From: Stephanodiscus triporus
Taxonomy: Eukaryota > Bacillariophyta > Thalassiosirophyceae > Thalassiosirales > Thalassiosiraceae
Direction of reading: 5' to 3'
Length of the DNA stretch: 17,818 nucleotides
Assembly (NCBI GenBank): GCA_036939755.1
Contig: JALLAZ010000278.1
Span: 1 to 17,818, forward strand
The position numbers were made by a program, and so were the translations under genes. Shown piece by piece: positions 1 through 7,533 of this stretch. The notes below the pieces were generated by a model. That model was not told where the DNA came from and made no database searches. It was given only the letters and a program-made list of their open reading frames with translations. Every line of letters starts with the position of its first letter. Positions within the stretch are counted from its first letter, which is position 1.

Positions 1-192
1 GAGAAATAAGCTCCCCCAATTAAGGGGTTGCCAATTGAGGTCAAATGTACAGTATGTAGAGTAAGAAGTACTATCTACACCTTATCTATCAAAGCGATTC
101 TCCGCTCCTCGCCGATGCTGCTCGACCCAACCAAACACTCTGTTAAGTCCCGACCGCCCCGGAAGTAAACATAAAGTACATCCTACATTGAC
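1..192. other. Left-end upstream region
   Basis: This is noncoding sequence before ATG 193. It includes GTAAGAAGTACTATCTAC (61-78), a partial palindrome of the GTAC-centred type seen in other spacers. No TATA box stands out. Confidence 0.4.
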
Positions 193-1002
193 ATGTTGTC
201 AAAATATTCGTGGCATCCACCCCATCGCCCTCCTCCCGCGGAGCCATCGATCGTTGGGAAAATTGCAATGATGGGTCCCGTGGCGAAATGTCTGGAGACT
301 GCTCTGGATGAGATGCTCGCTGAAGATGATCAAACCAATATGGGGACTCGCGACGACGGTGGTACTGGTAGAAGAGGCACAACTCGTGTCGATGTATCAA
401 ATAATTTTACCGATACTGATGAGGAAATATCTGTGAAAAAGAGAGAACTCCCACCCGCAGAGTCGATCGCCGATGGTGGTCGAGATTGTGACGGGACCAT
501 TGGTGCAAATGAAAATAATGGCCGATCATTTCAAGAATCAACATCTAATCTTAATGTTAGATTGGACGAAGCCATTTCGCGATCCATTCTAGAATCATAC
601 CGCAAGGCAGCCGTGGAGACGAAGTTCGATCGCGAACGAGAACCTGTCTCTGCATCGCATTCCGACCTCACGACCGACGCCGCTCCCGCTGCCATGCTAA
701 AAGGGGAAATAGATCATTTCAACCGCATCGGAGGCCAATGGCGCATAGTTGTGAAAAATGCAGTGCTCAAGCCACGGTCGCTGACAACGACGGATAACGG
801 GATGTCCGGTCGAAGCTGCAGGAAGAGGACTGTGTTAGATTGGGATGACAACAACGACGATGCTCAAGTCGGAGGTTGTAAGAAGAGTGCGTCGTTAGAT
901 GCATCAGATAAAGTGGTTTTTAGCGAAAAGGTCAAGAATGATTCATCAGGAGTGCACTATTTTCTGGGCACGATACAAATATTAGCATATGATGATACTT
1001 AA
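193..1002 (+). CDS. Hypothetical protein, 269 aa, with possible PP1-docking motif
   Basis: I do not recognise this protein. It is a single uninterrupted reading frame opening at ATG 193 and closing with TAA at 1000-1002; later in-frame ATGs at M26/M27 could also serve. The first 120 residues are hydrophilic and look disordered. Residues 120-146 look helical (LDEAISRSILESYRKAA). Residues 170-196 form the most conserved-looking block, with a FNRIGGQWRIVV core and a following KPR. A basic patch SCRKRTVLDWD (208-218) could be a nuclear signal. KVVF at 240-243, followed by SE, fits the RVxF consensus for docking protein phosphatase 1, but such short motifs arise by chance. No membrane segment or signal peptide is visible. 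The gene runs convergently into the Snd3-like gene, with 109 bp between stop codons. Coding status is likely because the frame is long with ordinary composition; function is unknown. Confidence 0.65.
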   Translation: MLSKYSWHPPHRPPPAEPSIVGKIAMMGPVAKCLETALDEMLAEDDQTNMGTRDDGGTGRRGTTRVDVSNNFTDTDEEISVKKRELPPAESIADGGRDCDGTIGANENNGRSFQESTSNLNVRLDEAISRSILESYRKAAVETKFDREREPVSASHSDLTTDAAPAAMLKGEIDHFNRIGGQWRIVVKNAVLKPRSLTTTDNGMSGRSCRKRTVLDWDDNNDDAQVGGCKKSASLDASDKVVFSEKVKNDSSGVHYFLGTIQILAYDDT

Positions 1003-1111
1003 GGCATTTTTTCTTCTGCGTTAATTATTGTGACGTAGGCAATTTTTTCATTTGTTTCGAATGGATTCCAGAGACAAAATCAGAATGCTACCATACCACC
1101 TCTAACAGAAG

Positions 1112-2677
1112 TTACGATTCATTATCCTCGTCACTCTCAACTTCCACCTCACTGACCTCTCCTTCTTTTTCTTCTCCTTCGCCCTCTTCTTCACTGCTCC
1201 CCTCGTCATCCTCATCCTCGTTTGCATTCTCATCCTCCGCGTTCCCTACTTCTACTGCACCGTCGCCCCCATCTTCCTCCCTACCCTCCAGCTGTTGCTT
1301 CAATGCCTCCATCATCGGATTTGTCGTCACCGGGGGCTTGAACGGTCGTTCCAGATTTCTTCCCAGGACATACACCTGAAACAGCGGACTGTACACCAGA
1401 TTCACAAACCCCGTGGCGGTCTGCATCAGGAGCGGCTGGACCTGCTTCATCCGGAAGTGCAAGAAGTATAGGAACAGCATCGGGAAGAGCAGTCCGCCGT
1501 TCATCTTCTTCGCCTGCTTCAGGTCGTACTCGAGCACAGTAGTCTGGGACGACAGCACCTGATCGGCGATGGTCTTGATCATGAAGTTCCCGCCGCCCCC
1601 CACCAGTCCGGGCGGGAGCAGGGATGCCAGGGGACTGCTGATCCTCACGGGGGTGCGATCGTCGACGCTCTTGGCGCGCAACGTCACGTACAGGAGGAAG
1701 ACCTGCATCGTGATTATGTAAGCCAGGAATGCAAATCGCGCGATTCGCACGGCCCTTTCGTTCAGTATGTCGATGCGATTGGACAGCAGCATGACCCCGA
1801 CGGATATGAAGAGTTGTTGCATGGCGGGCGGGGTCAGGAGATCGTCGTACTCGACGGGTCCATCGTGAGATTTAGAGATGATGGAAGATTTGAGCGACGA
1901 GGGAGATTTTTCTTCGGTTTCTTCTTCCTCCTCGTCCTCGCTGTCGGGATCGTAATCTGTTTCGTTATCCTCCTCCTCCTCTTCGCTGTCGTATTCATCG
2001 TCGGTCGGCTCCTCCTCCTCCTCCTCCTCCTCGGCATCATCATCATGTTCTTCCTCTTCTTCTTCTTGGGATTCTTCGTCTTCCATATCTGAATCGGATC
2101 CACCGCCACGTATCATAGTCAGGAAAGTGTTTGTGGATATCGAGGACCATTCGACGTTGTCGATGTCATCTTTCGTTCGTTGTTTCGGCAACATCAACGA
2201 CGAGCACGACGACAAACGCAGTCGAACGAACGACGGAATGCGTTGCGCCAGCCCACTCCTACCGATCCTGCGACGAATTCCCGGCGCATCATCATCCGAT
2301 GCCGATGATTTACGATCTATTTTTTCTCGAAGGAGGATATGATCAGGAGGCAATCTCGATCTCGCCGCCGTCACCGCCGATGTCAACGACGTCCTCGCCT
2401 CGACCGAGGGAATGGATTGGGTTCTGCGTGTCGAGCAATAGAGGGCGGCGGTCAATAATGCCATGCGGCGAAGGATGGATTGCCTCCGCCATGACGATGA
2501 TGATGGATGGTGGTAGCGTGAGGAGGCTATCTTGCCGCGAGGCGACGTCATGGTCGGCATAGCAAGGAGAGGCTTTGCTTGGGGATTGGGCAAGGCCCAT
2601 GAGCGGGCGAAGACAGACGGCGCTTGGGAGAGCCAAGCAAATTTGGCGGGATGACGAATTTGGTAGTTGCCCTTCAT
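1112..2677 (-). CDS. SND3: Pho88/Snd3-family ER membrane protein with acidic N-terminal extension
   Basis: The C-terminal half (about residues 285-449 of 521) matches the Pho88/Snd3 family, whose yeast member sits in the ER membrane and takes part in SRP-independent targeting of membrane proteins. Visible family hallmarks are MLLSNRIDILNE (296-307), a hydrophobic stretch at 312-334, TTVLEYDLKQ (379-388), a second hydrophobic stretch at 395-407, then PLLMQ and the ending LERPFKPP (442-449). Yeast Pho88 is about 190 aa, so roughly 280 residues here are an extra N-terminus. It contains a basic Arg/Ser-rich part, a short hydrophobic stretch after M72, an RGGG at 190-193 and a Glu/Asp run at 196-258. 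The tail (460-521) is also acidic. The start at 2677 is the first ATG of the frame; M72 (ATG at 2464) is an alternative if the leader is a signal peptide. It is head-to-head with YTM1, 105 bp between start codons. Family call strong; extent of N-terminus uncertain. Confidence 0.82.
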   Translation of the reverse strand: MKGNYQIRHPAKFAWLSQAPSVFARSWALPNPQAKPLLAMPTMTSPRGKIASSRYHHPSSSSWRRQSILRRMALLTAALYCSTRRTQSIPSVEARTSLTSAVTAARSRLPPDHILLREKIDRKSSASDDDAPGIRRRIGRSGLAQRIPSFVRLRLSSCSSLMLPKQRTKDDIDNVEWSSISTNTFLTMIRGGGSDSDMEDEESQEEEEEEHDDDAEEEEEEEEPTDDEYDSEEEEEDNETDYDPDSEDEEEEETEEKSPSSLKSSIISKSHDGPVEYDDLLTPPAMQQLFISVGVMLLSNRIDILNERAVRIARFAFLAYIITMQVFLLYVTLRAKSVDDRTPVRISSPLASLLPPGLVGGGGNFMIKTIADQVLSSQTTVLEYDLKQAKKMNGGLLFPMLFLYFLHFRMKQVQPLLMQTATGFVNLVYSPLFQVYVLGRNLERPFKPPVTTNPMMEALKQQLEGREEDGGDGAVEVGNAEDENANEDEDDEGSSEEEGEGEEKEGEVSEVEVESDEDNES

Positions 2678-2782
2678 TCCTCCCGCCGCCGCCCGCAGCC
2701 CAACAAGTGCGGACTAAGTAGTATTACCTACTAATCATGGTGCATTAGAGGTCAACTTCCACACTTGAGAGAAATAAGAATC
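2678..2782. promoter_or_regulatory. 105-bp divergent promoter region, Snd3-like / YTM1
   Basis: Only 105 bp separate the two outward-facing start codons, so both promoters and both 5' leaders must lie here or overlap the coding sequences. It contains the imperfect palindrome GTAGTATTACCTACTA (2718-2733), related to motifs in other spacers of this window. No clear TATA box is seen. Its role as a shared promoter is inferred from gene arrangement alone. Confidence 0.55.
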
Positions 2783-4562
2783 ATGCCCGATCGACCCCAC
2801 CCCTCCTCTTCCTCCTCCATCGAGGACGACTCGCCCATGATGTCGGCCGAGGAGGTCACGAAGCTCAGAATATCCCTCGTCCTCTCCCCCTCCTACGTCC
2901 GCGGTGGTCACTCCGCCTCTCAAGATCGCGACTCGCTCCGGCTACCCGCCGAGCCCATCGCCGTACCGGCATCGATACGCAAGAGGGGACTGTCGGCCGT
3001 GGTCAATCACCTCCTCGATCGGAGGGTTCCGAGGGAAGGCGGCGAAAACGACGACGACGACGCCGTCGACGACGACGATTGCGAAGACGACGACGACAAG
3101 CTCCCCGCCATACCGTTCGATTTCCTCCTCAACGACAAGCTCCTGCGCCTGCCCCTGGATTCGGCCGCGCGGAAGGACGGACTGAGCACGGAACGCGCCC
3201 TGGTGGTGCACTACTTCCCCGCGAGGCCGCCGCCGAGGAGGGTCGGGGGGGAGACCGAGGCCTCGCCGGATTGGATCACCGCCATGGACTACCATCGCGG
3301 CGGCGGCGGCGTCGTCGTCGACGACGGGACGCTGTTCGCGGGCGGGGCCGACGGCGTCGTGCGAGCGTTCGCCCCCTCCTCCTCCGACGGCGGACCGCGA
3401 CGAGCGTGTTCCGCGTCCGCGTCCGCGCACGCGGGCGCCATCCAGTGCCTCGCCGCGTCCGCCGCCTCCCCGGTCGGGGGGGGGGGGGAGGACGACGGCG
3501 GCGGCGCGATGGTGGCGACCGGATCCATGGATCAGACCCTCGTCACGCACGTGCTCCTCCGTCGTCGGGGAGCGGGGGACGGGGAGGAGGAGGACGGCGC
3601 GACCGCGACGACGACTACGACGATGGGCCTGCACGCGGTGTACTCGGGGGGGCACGCCAATTCCGTGAGCAGCGTCGCATTCTCGGGCGACGGTCGGACG
3701 ATGGCGAGCGGCGACTGGGACGGCGGACTGTCGCTTTGGTCCGTGCCGTCCGCCTCCCCCTCGAATTTGGCGGAGGAGGACGACGTCGTCGACGACGACG
3801 TCAATCCGAAGAAGAAGAAGAAGAAGAAGAGGAGGGGCGGCGTCGACGGGGCGGCGGCGGCGAGGGACGACGGGGACGGCGACGGGATACGGGAGGTGAA
3901 ACCCCTCGCGTCCGTCAGGGCGCACTCTTCCAACGTGTCCGGATTGGCGTGGGGTCACGACTCCCCGACGACGTTGATAACGGGCAGCTGGGACCACGGC
4001 CTGAGGGTGTACGACACGAATCGCATGGATTGCGTGCTGACGCTGAACGGATCGCGCGTCGTGTCCGCCCTGGGACGGTGTTCGAACTCGAACGTCGTGG
4101 CCACGGGCAGTCCCGATTGTACCGTCAGGCTCTGGGACATGAGGACGAACGGCGGCGGGGGGGGAAGCAACGGCGGGATGGATAAGAGTTTGAGGCAGAG
4201 GTGAGGCGGTTCGTCGTTGTGCCTTATGGCCGAATTGCAGTTTTTATTGTCGCTTCCGTCCCCATCGTACTCTATGGACTTCGTGCTCATTTCGACACGT
4301 CTATTCGTTCATATCACCCAGCCACAAGGCGTGGGTATCTTCCGTGCGATGGTCGCCCACGGATCCATTCGTCCTGGCCTCGACGTCGCACGATGGTACC
4401 TTGAAGGTTTGGGATATACGATCCTACCTGCCATTGCATACCGTCAATGCCGTGAACAGTAAGAAGTCGGGGGAGAAGGCGCTTTGCCTGGCGTTTGGGG
4501 ATGGGGTAATTTTTACCGGTGGGAGCGATTGTGTAGTGAAGCAATTCTCATGCAATATTTAG
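2783..4562 (+). CDS. YTM1: Ribosome biogenesis WD40 protein Ytm1/WDR12 (2 exons)
   Basis: Ytm1/WDR12 works with Nop7/PES1 and Erb1/BOP1 in the nucleolus to mature the 27S pre-rRNA and the 60S subunit. I assign exons 2783-4200 and 4322-4562, giving 552 aa. The donor AG|GTGAGG and acceptor CACCCAG flank a 121-bp intron; joining restores SHKAWVSSVRWSP, which lines up with the same stretch of human WDR12. The N-terminus is the NLE domain, with PFDFLLNDKLLRLPLD (111-126). Seven WD blades follow, marked by GGADGVVRAF, GSMDQTL, GDWDGGLSLWS, GSWDHGLRVYD, GSPDCTVRLWD, TSHDGTLKVWD and GGSDCVVKQFS. It is longer than human WDR12 (about 423 aa) because of low-complexity inserts: Asp-rich at 90-106, Gly/Asp at 231-242, and an acidic then poly-Lys loop at 331-352. 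A TTG lies in frame upstream, but ATG 2783 is the first normal start. Its 3' end converges on the SMYD-like gene. Confidence 0.92.
4201..4321 (+). other. Intron in YTM1
   Basis: This is a 121-bp phase-2 intron with donor GTGAGG and acceptor ending CACCCAG. Without splicing the frame meets TGA at 4202-4204, before the last two WD blades. With splicing, the split codon AG|C and the downstream frame give a continuous WDR12 sequence. It is T-richer than the GC-rich first exon. Confidence 0.9.
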
Positions 4563-4686
4563 TAATGTTGAGTAAGAGTACCTGCCACCAGCCTAACGCA
4601 AATATGCGGCGGTCACGTCACGGTGAATGGATGAAAAACTCAATTGCATTTGGTTTAGTCATATAGCTATTAGAATCACCCATTAT

Positions 4687-6192
4687 TCACGCTTCTCGTG
4701 TTTGTTCATTGATGCATCGTCTACATTCGCACTTAAAACCGTATTCAAGCAAACCCTTGGCTCGCTCAGTGTAATTTGAACCTTCGAGTGGCTGTTCGAC
4801 TTCCTCCAACATCTCCTCTTTCTCCTCTTTCTCCTCTTCTTCTCTTTCAACGCCATAACCAATACTTGCAAGAAGCTGATCATCACCGTTACAGTCCTCC
4901 TCTTCACCCGTATTCTGTTCAGTGGTAGAGCTTGCATCGCTTTCGTCGTCGTCGTCATTTCCATTCAGCCATTTCCACGTACGCGTTGGTTCGAAATGTG
5001 AAAAGTACTGGCAGCCGTCGCCGCAGCCCGCGCCACCATTAGGAATGTAGGTGATGCATATCTCCTCGCCCGCTGATATGTCTCGTGTGGCCACCATCGA
5101 TCCTCTGTTGGATTCCTGCAAGAATTCGATGGATGCATTTGGGTTACAATCATGGTTTGCCAGTGTCAAAAGTGGATACAAACCCGATCCAACAACGGCG
5201 GTATCACATTCGCCAGATGTCATCTTATTCTTGATGAGCCAATTGCAACCATCTTCCAATGAATCGTCAACATTATTTATTGCAGACTCTTTTGAGCTTT
5301 CGCTCTGGTGATCATCTCCGGCTTCCGGCTGGAATATTACTTCCACGTGCTCCATGTATTGCTGTATTGGCGATGGATACTCATATTCCATAACATTGCA
5401 TTGCAACATTCCTAGAATCGAGCCAATATTTACCAAGGAACAAATTTGGACTATCGATGATTCGTCGATGCCTATTACCTGCCGGCGGGCAAATTCAATC
5501 AATAACCCAAGAATTATTTGGGAAAACTCACTTGCTTGTTTTTTCTTCTCGTCACTCGATGTTCCAACCTCCCACCAAAGGGGATGCGACCCAAAGTCTC
5601 CCCAAAAAAAGAATTTATGAATGGGTATCCTTTCCAGTGGCGAAAGTGAAGCCATTTGTGACAATATTAGAGTTATAGATTGTGTTGCCAGACGAAAAAT
5701 GATTGGATTCTCTTGGGTGTCATAGAAGTCTGTCAGTGAACTTAATTCACACTCGATGGCGTGTTGCAGTCGTTCGTTCTCATAACATTCATCAGAGCAC
5801 CAGCCTACTTCTTGGCAGCCTTGACAAGATATCACAGAAGAAGTAAATACCAATCCTTGATCCTCATTGTCGAGGTAGGGCAAGACGAGATCCTTCGGTG
5901 CCCTCAAATGTGACCCCCGAAACGAACCAATAGGTGCCGCGCATCTGTGGCAAAAATTAGGATGGGTATGGCGGGCTGCCTGACATTGTACAATTGGATC
6001 TTCGTTCGCGACAATGAGATCTCCGGATGAAATTGATTTCGATGCGAACATCCCGAGACCATTCATTGAAGGCCGGACTTCGAACGAGCCTTTGCTACGC
6101 TTCCGTTTGCGATTCTCAACGTTTGTGAGATACGGCTGGGTTTTGCACCATCGTGACAGCGGTGGAAATACTGGCGTCGGTGTAGGCTCCAT
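4687..6192 (-). CDS. SMYD-like SET/MYND-domain lysine methyltransferase candidate
   Basis: This 501-aa single-exon protein has the split SET layout of SMYD proteins, which use S-adenosylmethionine to methylate lysines on histones or other proteins. The SET N-part is NGLGMFASKSISSGDLI (44-60). A MYND-like zinc finger follows: C81, C84, C123, C126, C132, C136, H144 and C148, with an unusual 38-residue gap between the first and second cysteine pairs. The SET C-part has NHDCNPN (346-352) and GEEICITYI (375-383), the cofactor-binding and catalytic motifs. The post-SET cysteines are C488, C490 and C493. Between GEEICITYI and the post-SET lies about 100 residues with an Asp run and a Glu-rich run (448-468), where SMYD proteins usually have about 20. 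A basic KRKRSK at 29-34 could be a nuclear signal. It starts with ATG in a GCGATGG context. Family call is firm; substrate and activity are unknown. Confidence 0.85.
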   Translation of the reverse strand: MEPTPTPVFPPLSRWCKTQPYLTNVENRKRKRSKGSFEVRPSMNGLGMFASKSISSGDLIVANEDPIVQCQAARHTHPNFCHRCAAPIGSFRGSHLRAPKDLVLPYLDNEDQGLVFTSSVISCQGCQEVGWCSDECYENERLQHAIECELSSLTDFYDTQENPIIFRLATQSITLILSQMASLSPLERIPIHKFFFWGDFGSHPLWWEVGTSSDEKKKQASEFSQIILGLLIEFARRQVIGIDESSIVQICSLVNIGSILGMLQCNVMEYEYPSPIQQYMEHVEVIFQPEAGDDHQSESSKESAINNVDDSLEDGCNWLIKNKMTSGECDTAVVGSGLYPLLTLANHDCNPNASIEFLQESNRGSMVATRDISAGEEICITYIPNGGAGCGDGCQYFSHFEPTRTWKWLNGNDDDDESDASSTTEQNTGEEEDCNGDDQLLASIGYGVEREEEEKEEKEEMLEEVEQPLEGSNYTERAKGLLEYGFKCECRRCINEQTREA

Positions 6193-6653
6193 CGCAGGGG
6201 GAGTTGGTGGTCGGCATCGGCTTGGTTCGAGGATGTATTTTGTTTGGGCCGTGGGTCGTCGTAAGTACTCTGAGTTCCGAGCATTTATTTGTTATGAAAC
6301 CTCGGCCTGGCCGTGCCCAGCCCACGCCCGCGAAAAGTCCAAGTGTAGTACCTACTTCTTTCTCCAACTACAGTCTCCAGTACAATTGCACAAGGGGAAA
6401 AATCGAGATGTTCTCCTTCGGACTGTTCCTACATTTGGTCTCTACGAGAAGCTAGGGGAAGCTAGTAGTTCCCTTAGCTTCTCGTAGAGATAAACGGTAG
6501 GAACAGTACGTAGGGAAATACTCGATTTTTCCCCTTGTGCAATTGAACTGGAGACTGTAGTACCTTTATAACCAATCGACCAACATCTTTGCACGCTTTC
6601 TCCTCCTCACGCCAACAAACCAATACCGGTGTGTAGTCTATCATCTTGCACTC
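6193..6653. promoter_or_regulatory. Divergent intergenic region, SMYD-like / MPP6, with palindrome
   Basis: This 461-bp spacer lies between two outward-facing start codons and must hold both promoters and leaders. About 40 percent of it is the large inverted repeat at 6368-6560, listed separately. The parts next to each gene (6193-6343 and 6566-6653) show no TATA box or known binding site that I can name. A TGTAGTACCT direct repeat occurs at 6344-6353 and 6556-6565. Confidence 0.5.
6368..6560. repeat. 193-bp near-perfect inverted repeat (MITE/foldback-like)
   Basis: The left arm (6368-6460) and right arm (6469-6560) are reverse complements around an 8-nt loop (6461-6468). The outer 40 bp match with one mismatch (6368-6407 against 6521-6560). 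The middle has one 1-nt length difference and a cluster of mismatches. The inner stem around CTACGAGAAGCTA (6443-6488 overall) is nearly perfect. The 10-bp direct repeat TGTAGTACCT sits at 6344-6353 and 6556-6565. It might be a target duplication, but the right copy overlaps the arm by 5 bp and the left copy lies 14 bp outside, so the fit is asymmetric. No transposase is present. A foldback/MITE relic is the best guess; a transcribed hairpin is the alternative. Confidence 0.85.
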
Positions 6654-7262
6654 ATGATGTGGAAACCAGGCACCGCCAAACCCATCAACAATTTGCCGTC
6701 CCTTCCGAGCCCCCCAGTTTCCAAGAAACTTTCCACTTCTACCATGGGAATGAGATTTATGCAGCGAAAAAATGAGGCAAATAATAAGGGGCAAGAGGAA
6801 AGACGGGCAGTTGCAGCGGCTGCGAGAAAAATGGACAGAAACCACACCACAAATACCGACACGATGAACAGCATCGGAAGTGCCGACGGGAAAATGAATA
6901 GGAAGAGAGAAAGTGAAGAGATTCCAAAAGACGACGGCGGTGACGGTGTCAACGATGACGAAAATGGGACGAGGGGGGCCATAATACTTGAGTTAGCGTC
7001 GGTAGTTGATATGTACGGCGTTGGATCCGATGTAGTGGGGAGAAGATCCTTCGGTGGATTTCATAAATCTGTAATGAATACATGGAATACAGCTCTCAAA
7101 CGACGAACCGACGATGACACAAGAACAAAGAATACAAGAAATCACATAACAGATGAAGAGTTGTTGGAGCGGTATGAAAAATATGTCAAGGGAAGAGGAT
7201 GCGTAGAGGCTGACGGCTCTGGGAATAGAGGTAGGAAGGAGAAAAGAAAACGCAATACGTAA
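6654..7262 (+). CDS. MPHOSPH6: MPP6/MPHOSPH6-like nuclear RNA exosome cofactor
   Basis: MPP6 is a small basic protein that binds the nuclear RNA exosome and helps recruit the Mtr4 helicase for 5.8S rRNA 3' trimming and nuclear RNA decay. The 202-aa product keeps the three landmarks of the family in order. MGMRFMQRK (31-39) corresponds to human LRMKFMQR. GRRSFGGFHKSVMN (129-142) corresponds to the human GRMSFRGFNPEVEKL region. ITDEELLERYEKYV (165-178) corresponds to VSDEEMARRYETLV. The linker between the first two is longer than in human and is Asp/Gly/Asn-rich. The C-terminus is strongly basic (RGRKEKRKRNT). The first two codons are both ATG (6654 and 6657) and either may start translation. 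The last 77 bp overlap an opposite-strand ORF. No intron is needed. Confidence 0.85.
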   Translation: MMWKPGTAKPINNLPSLPSPPVSKKLSTSTMGMRFMQRKNEANNKGQEERRAVAAAARKMDRNHTTNTDTMNSIGSADGKMNRKRESEEIPKDDGGDGVNDDENGTRGAIILELASVVDMYGVGSDVVGRRSFGGFHKSVMNTWNTALKRRTDDDTRTKNTRNHITDEELLERYEKYVKGRGCVEADGSGNRGRKEKRKRNT

Positions 7263-7485
7263 TGGATGATTCTAATCCAGTGGAAAGGATGCGACCTGGA
7301 AACAATGTGTGATTGGTAGAAAAGAAAGCCACAATAGCAGCAAATATCAGGGCTGTGATGATAATCAACGGCATGGATGCTGATGACAAAGAAACAGCTA
7401 CGTCGCGCCCGTCGACGGAAGACGGCTGAGCGAGATGGAGGACGCGCTGGGTCAATTCTTCATGGCGCACGTCGGCCTGCGACAT
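7186..7485 (-). CDS. Small single-pass membrane protein, hypothetical (99 aa)
   Basis: I do not recognise it. The ORF opens with ATG at 7485 and encodes a polar N-terminus (MSQADVRHEELTQRVLHLAQ), then one clear hydrophobic segment at about 37-56 (ASMPLIIITALIFAAIVAFF). This layout would suit a small single-span or tail-anchored membrane protein. The last ~35 residues look less protein-like and lie opposite the 3' end of MPP6, so the real 3' end may differ, for example through an unseen intron. The start lies only 48 bp beyond the PPR stop codon on the same strand. That is very short for a separate nuclear promoter, though PPR coding sequence could contain one. The hydrophobic core is the main argument for it being real. 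Confidence 0.45.
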   Translation of the reverse strand: MSQADVRHEELTQRVLHLAQPSSVDGRDVAVSLSSASMPLIIITALIFAAIVAFFSTNHTLFPGRILSTGLESSITYCVFFSPSYLYSQSRQPLRILFP

Positions 7486-7533
7486 AGTGTATCATGTTAT
7501 GAACCAATCAATCCACATTATATACTCCTACTT

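Noticed and set aside
1814..2092. Forward ORF coding a Leu/Phe/Val-rich, membrane-like product
   Set aside because: It is the reverse complement of the GAG/GAA repeats coding the acidic block of the Snd3-like gene; the apparent hydrophobicity is an artefact of CTC/TTC triplets.
2942..3997. Long reverse ORF, 351 aa, and other Arg-rich frames across 3079-4185
   Set aside because: These are shadows of the GC-rich YTM1 exon 1; products are Arg/Gly/Val low complexity, while the forward frame has WD40 motifs.
6014..6487. Forward ORFs antisense to the SMYD start and running into the palindrome
   Set aside because: They are opposite-strand shadows; the SMYD frame has the conserved SET N-part here.
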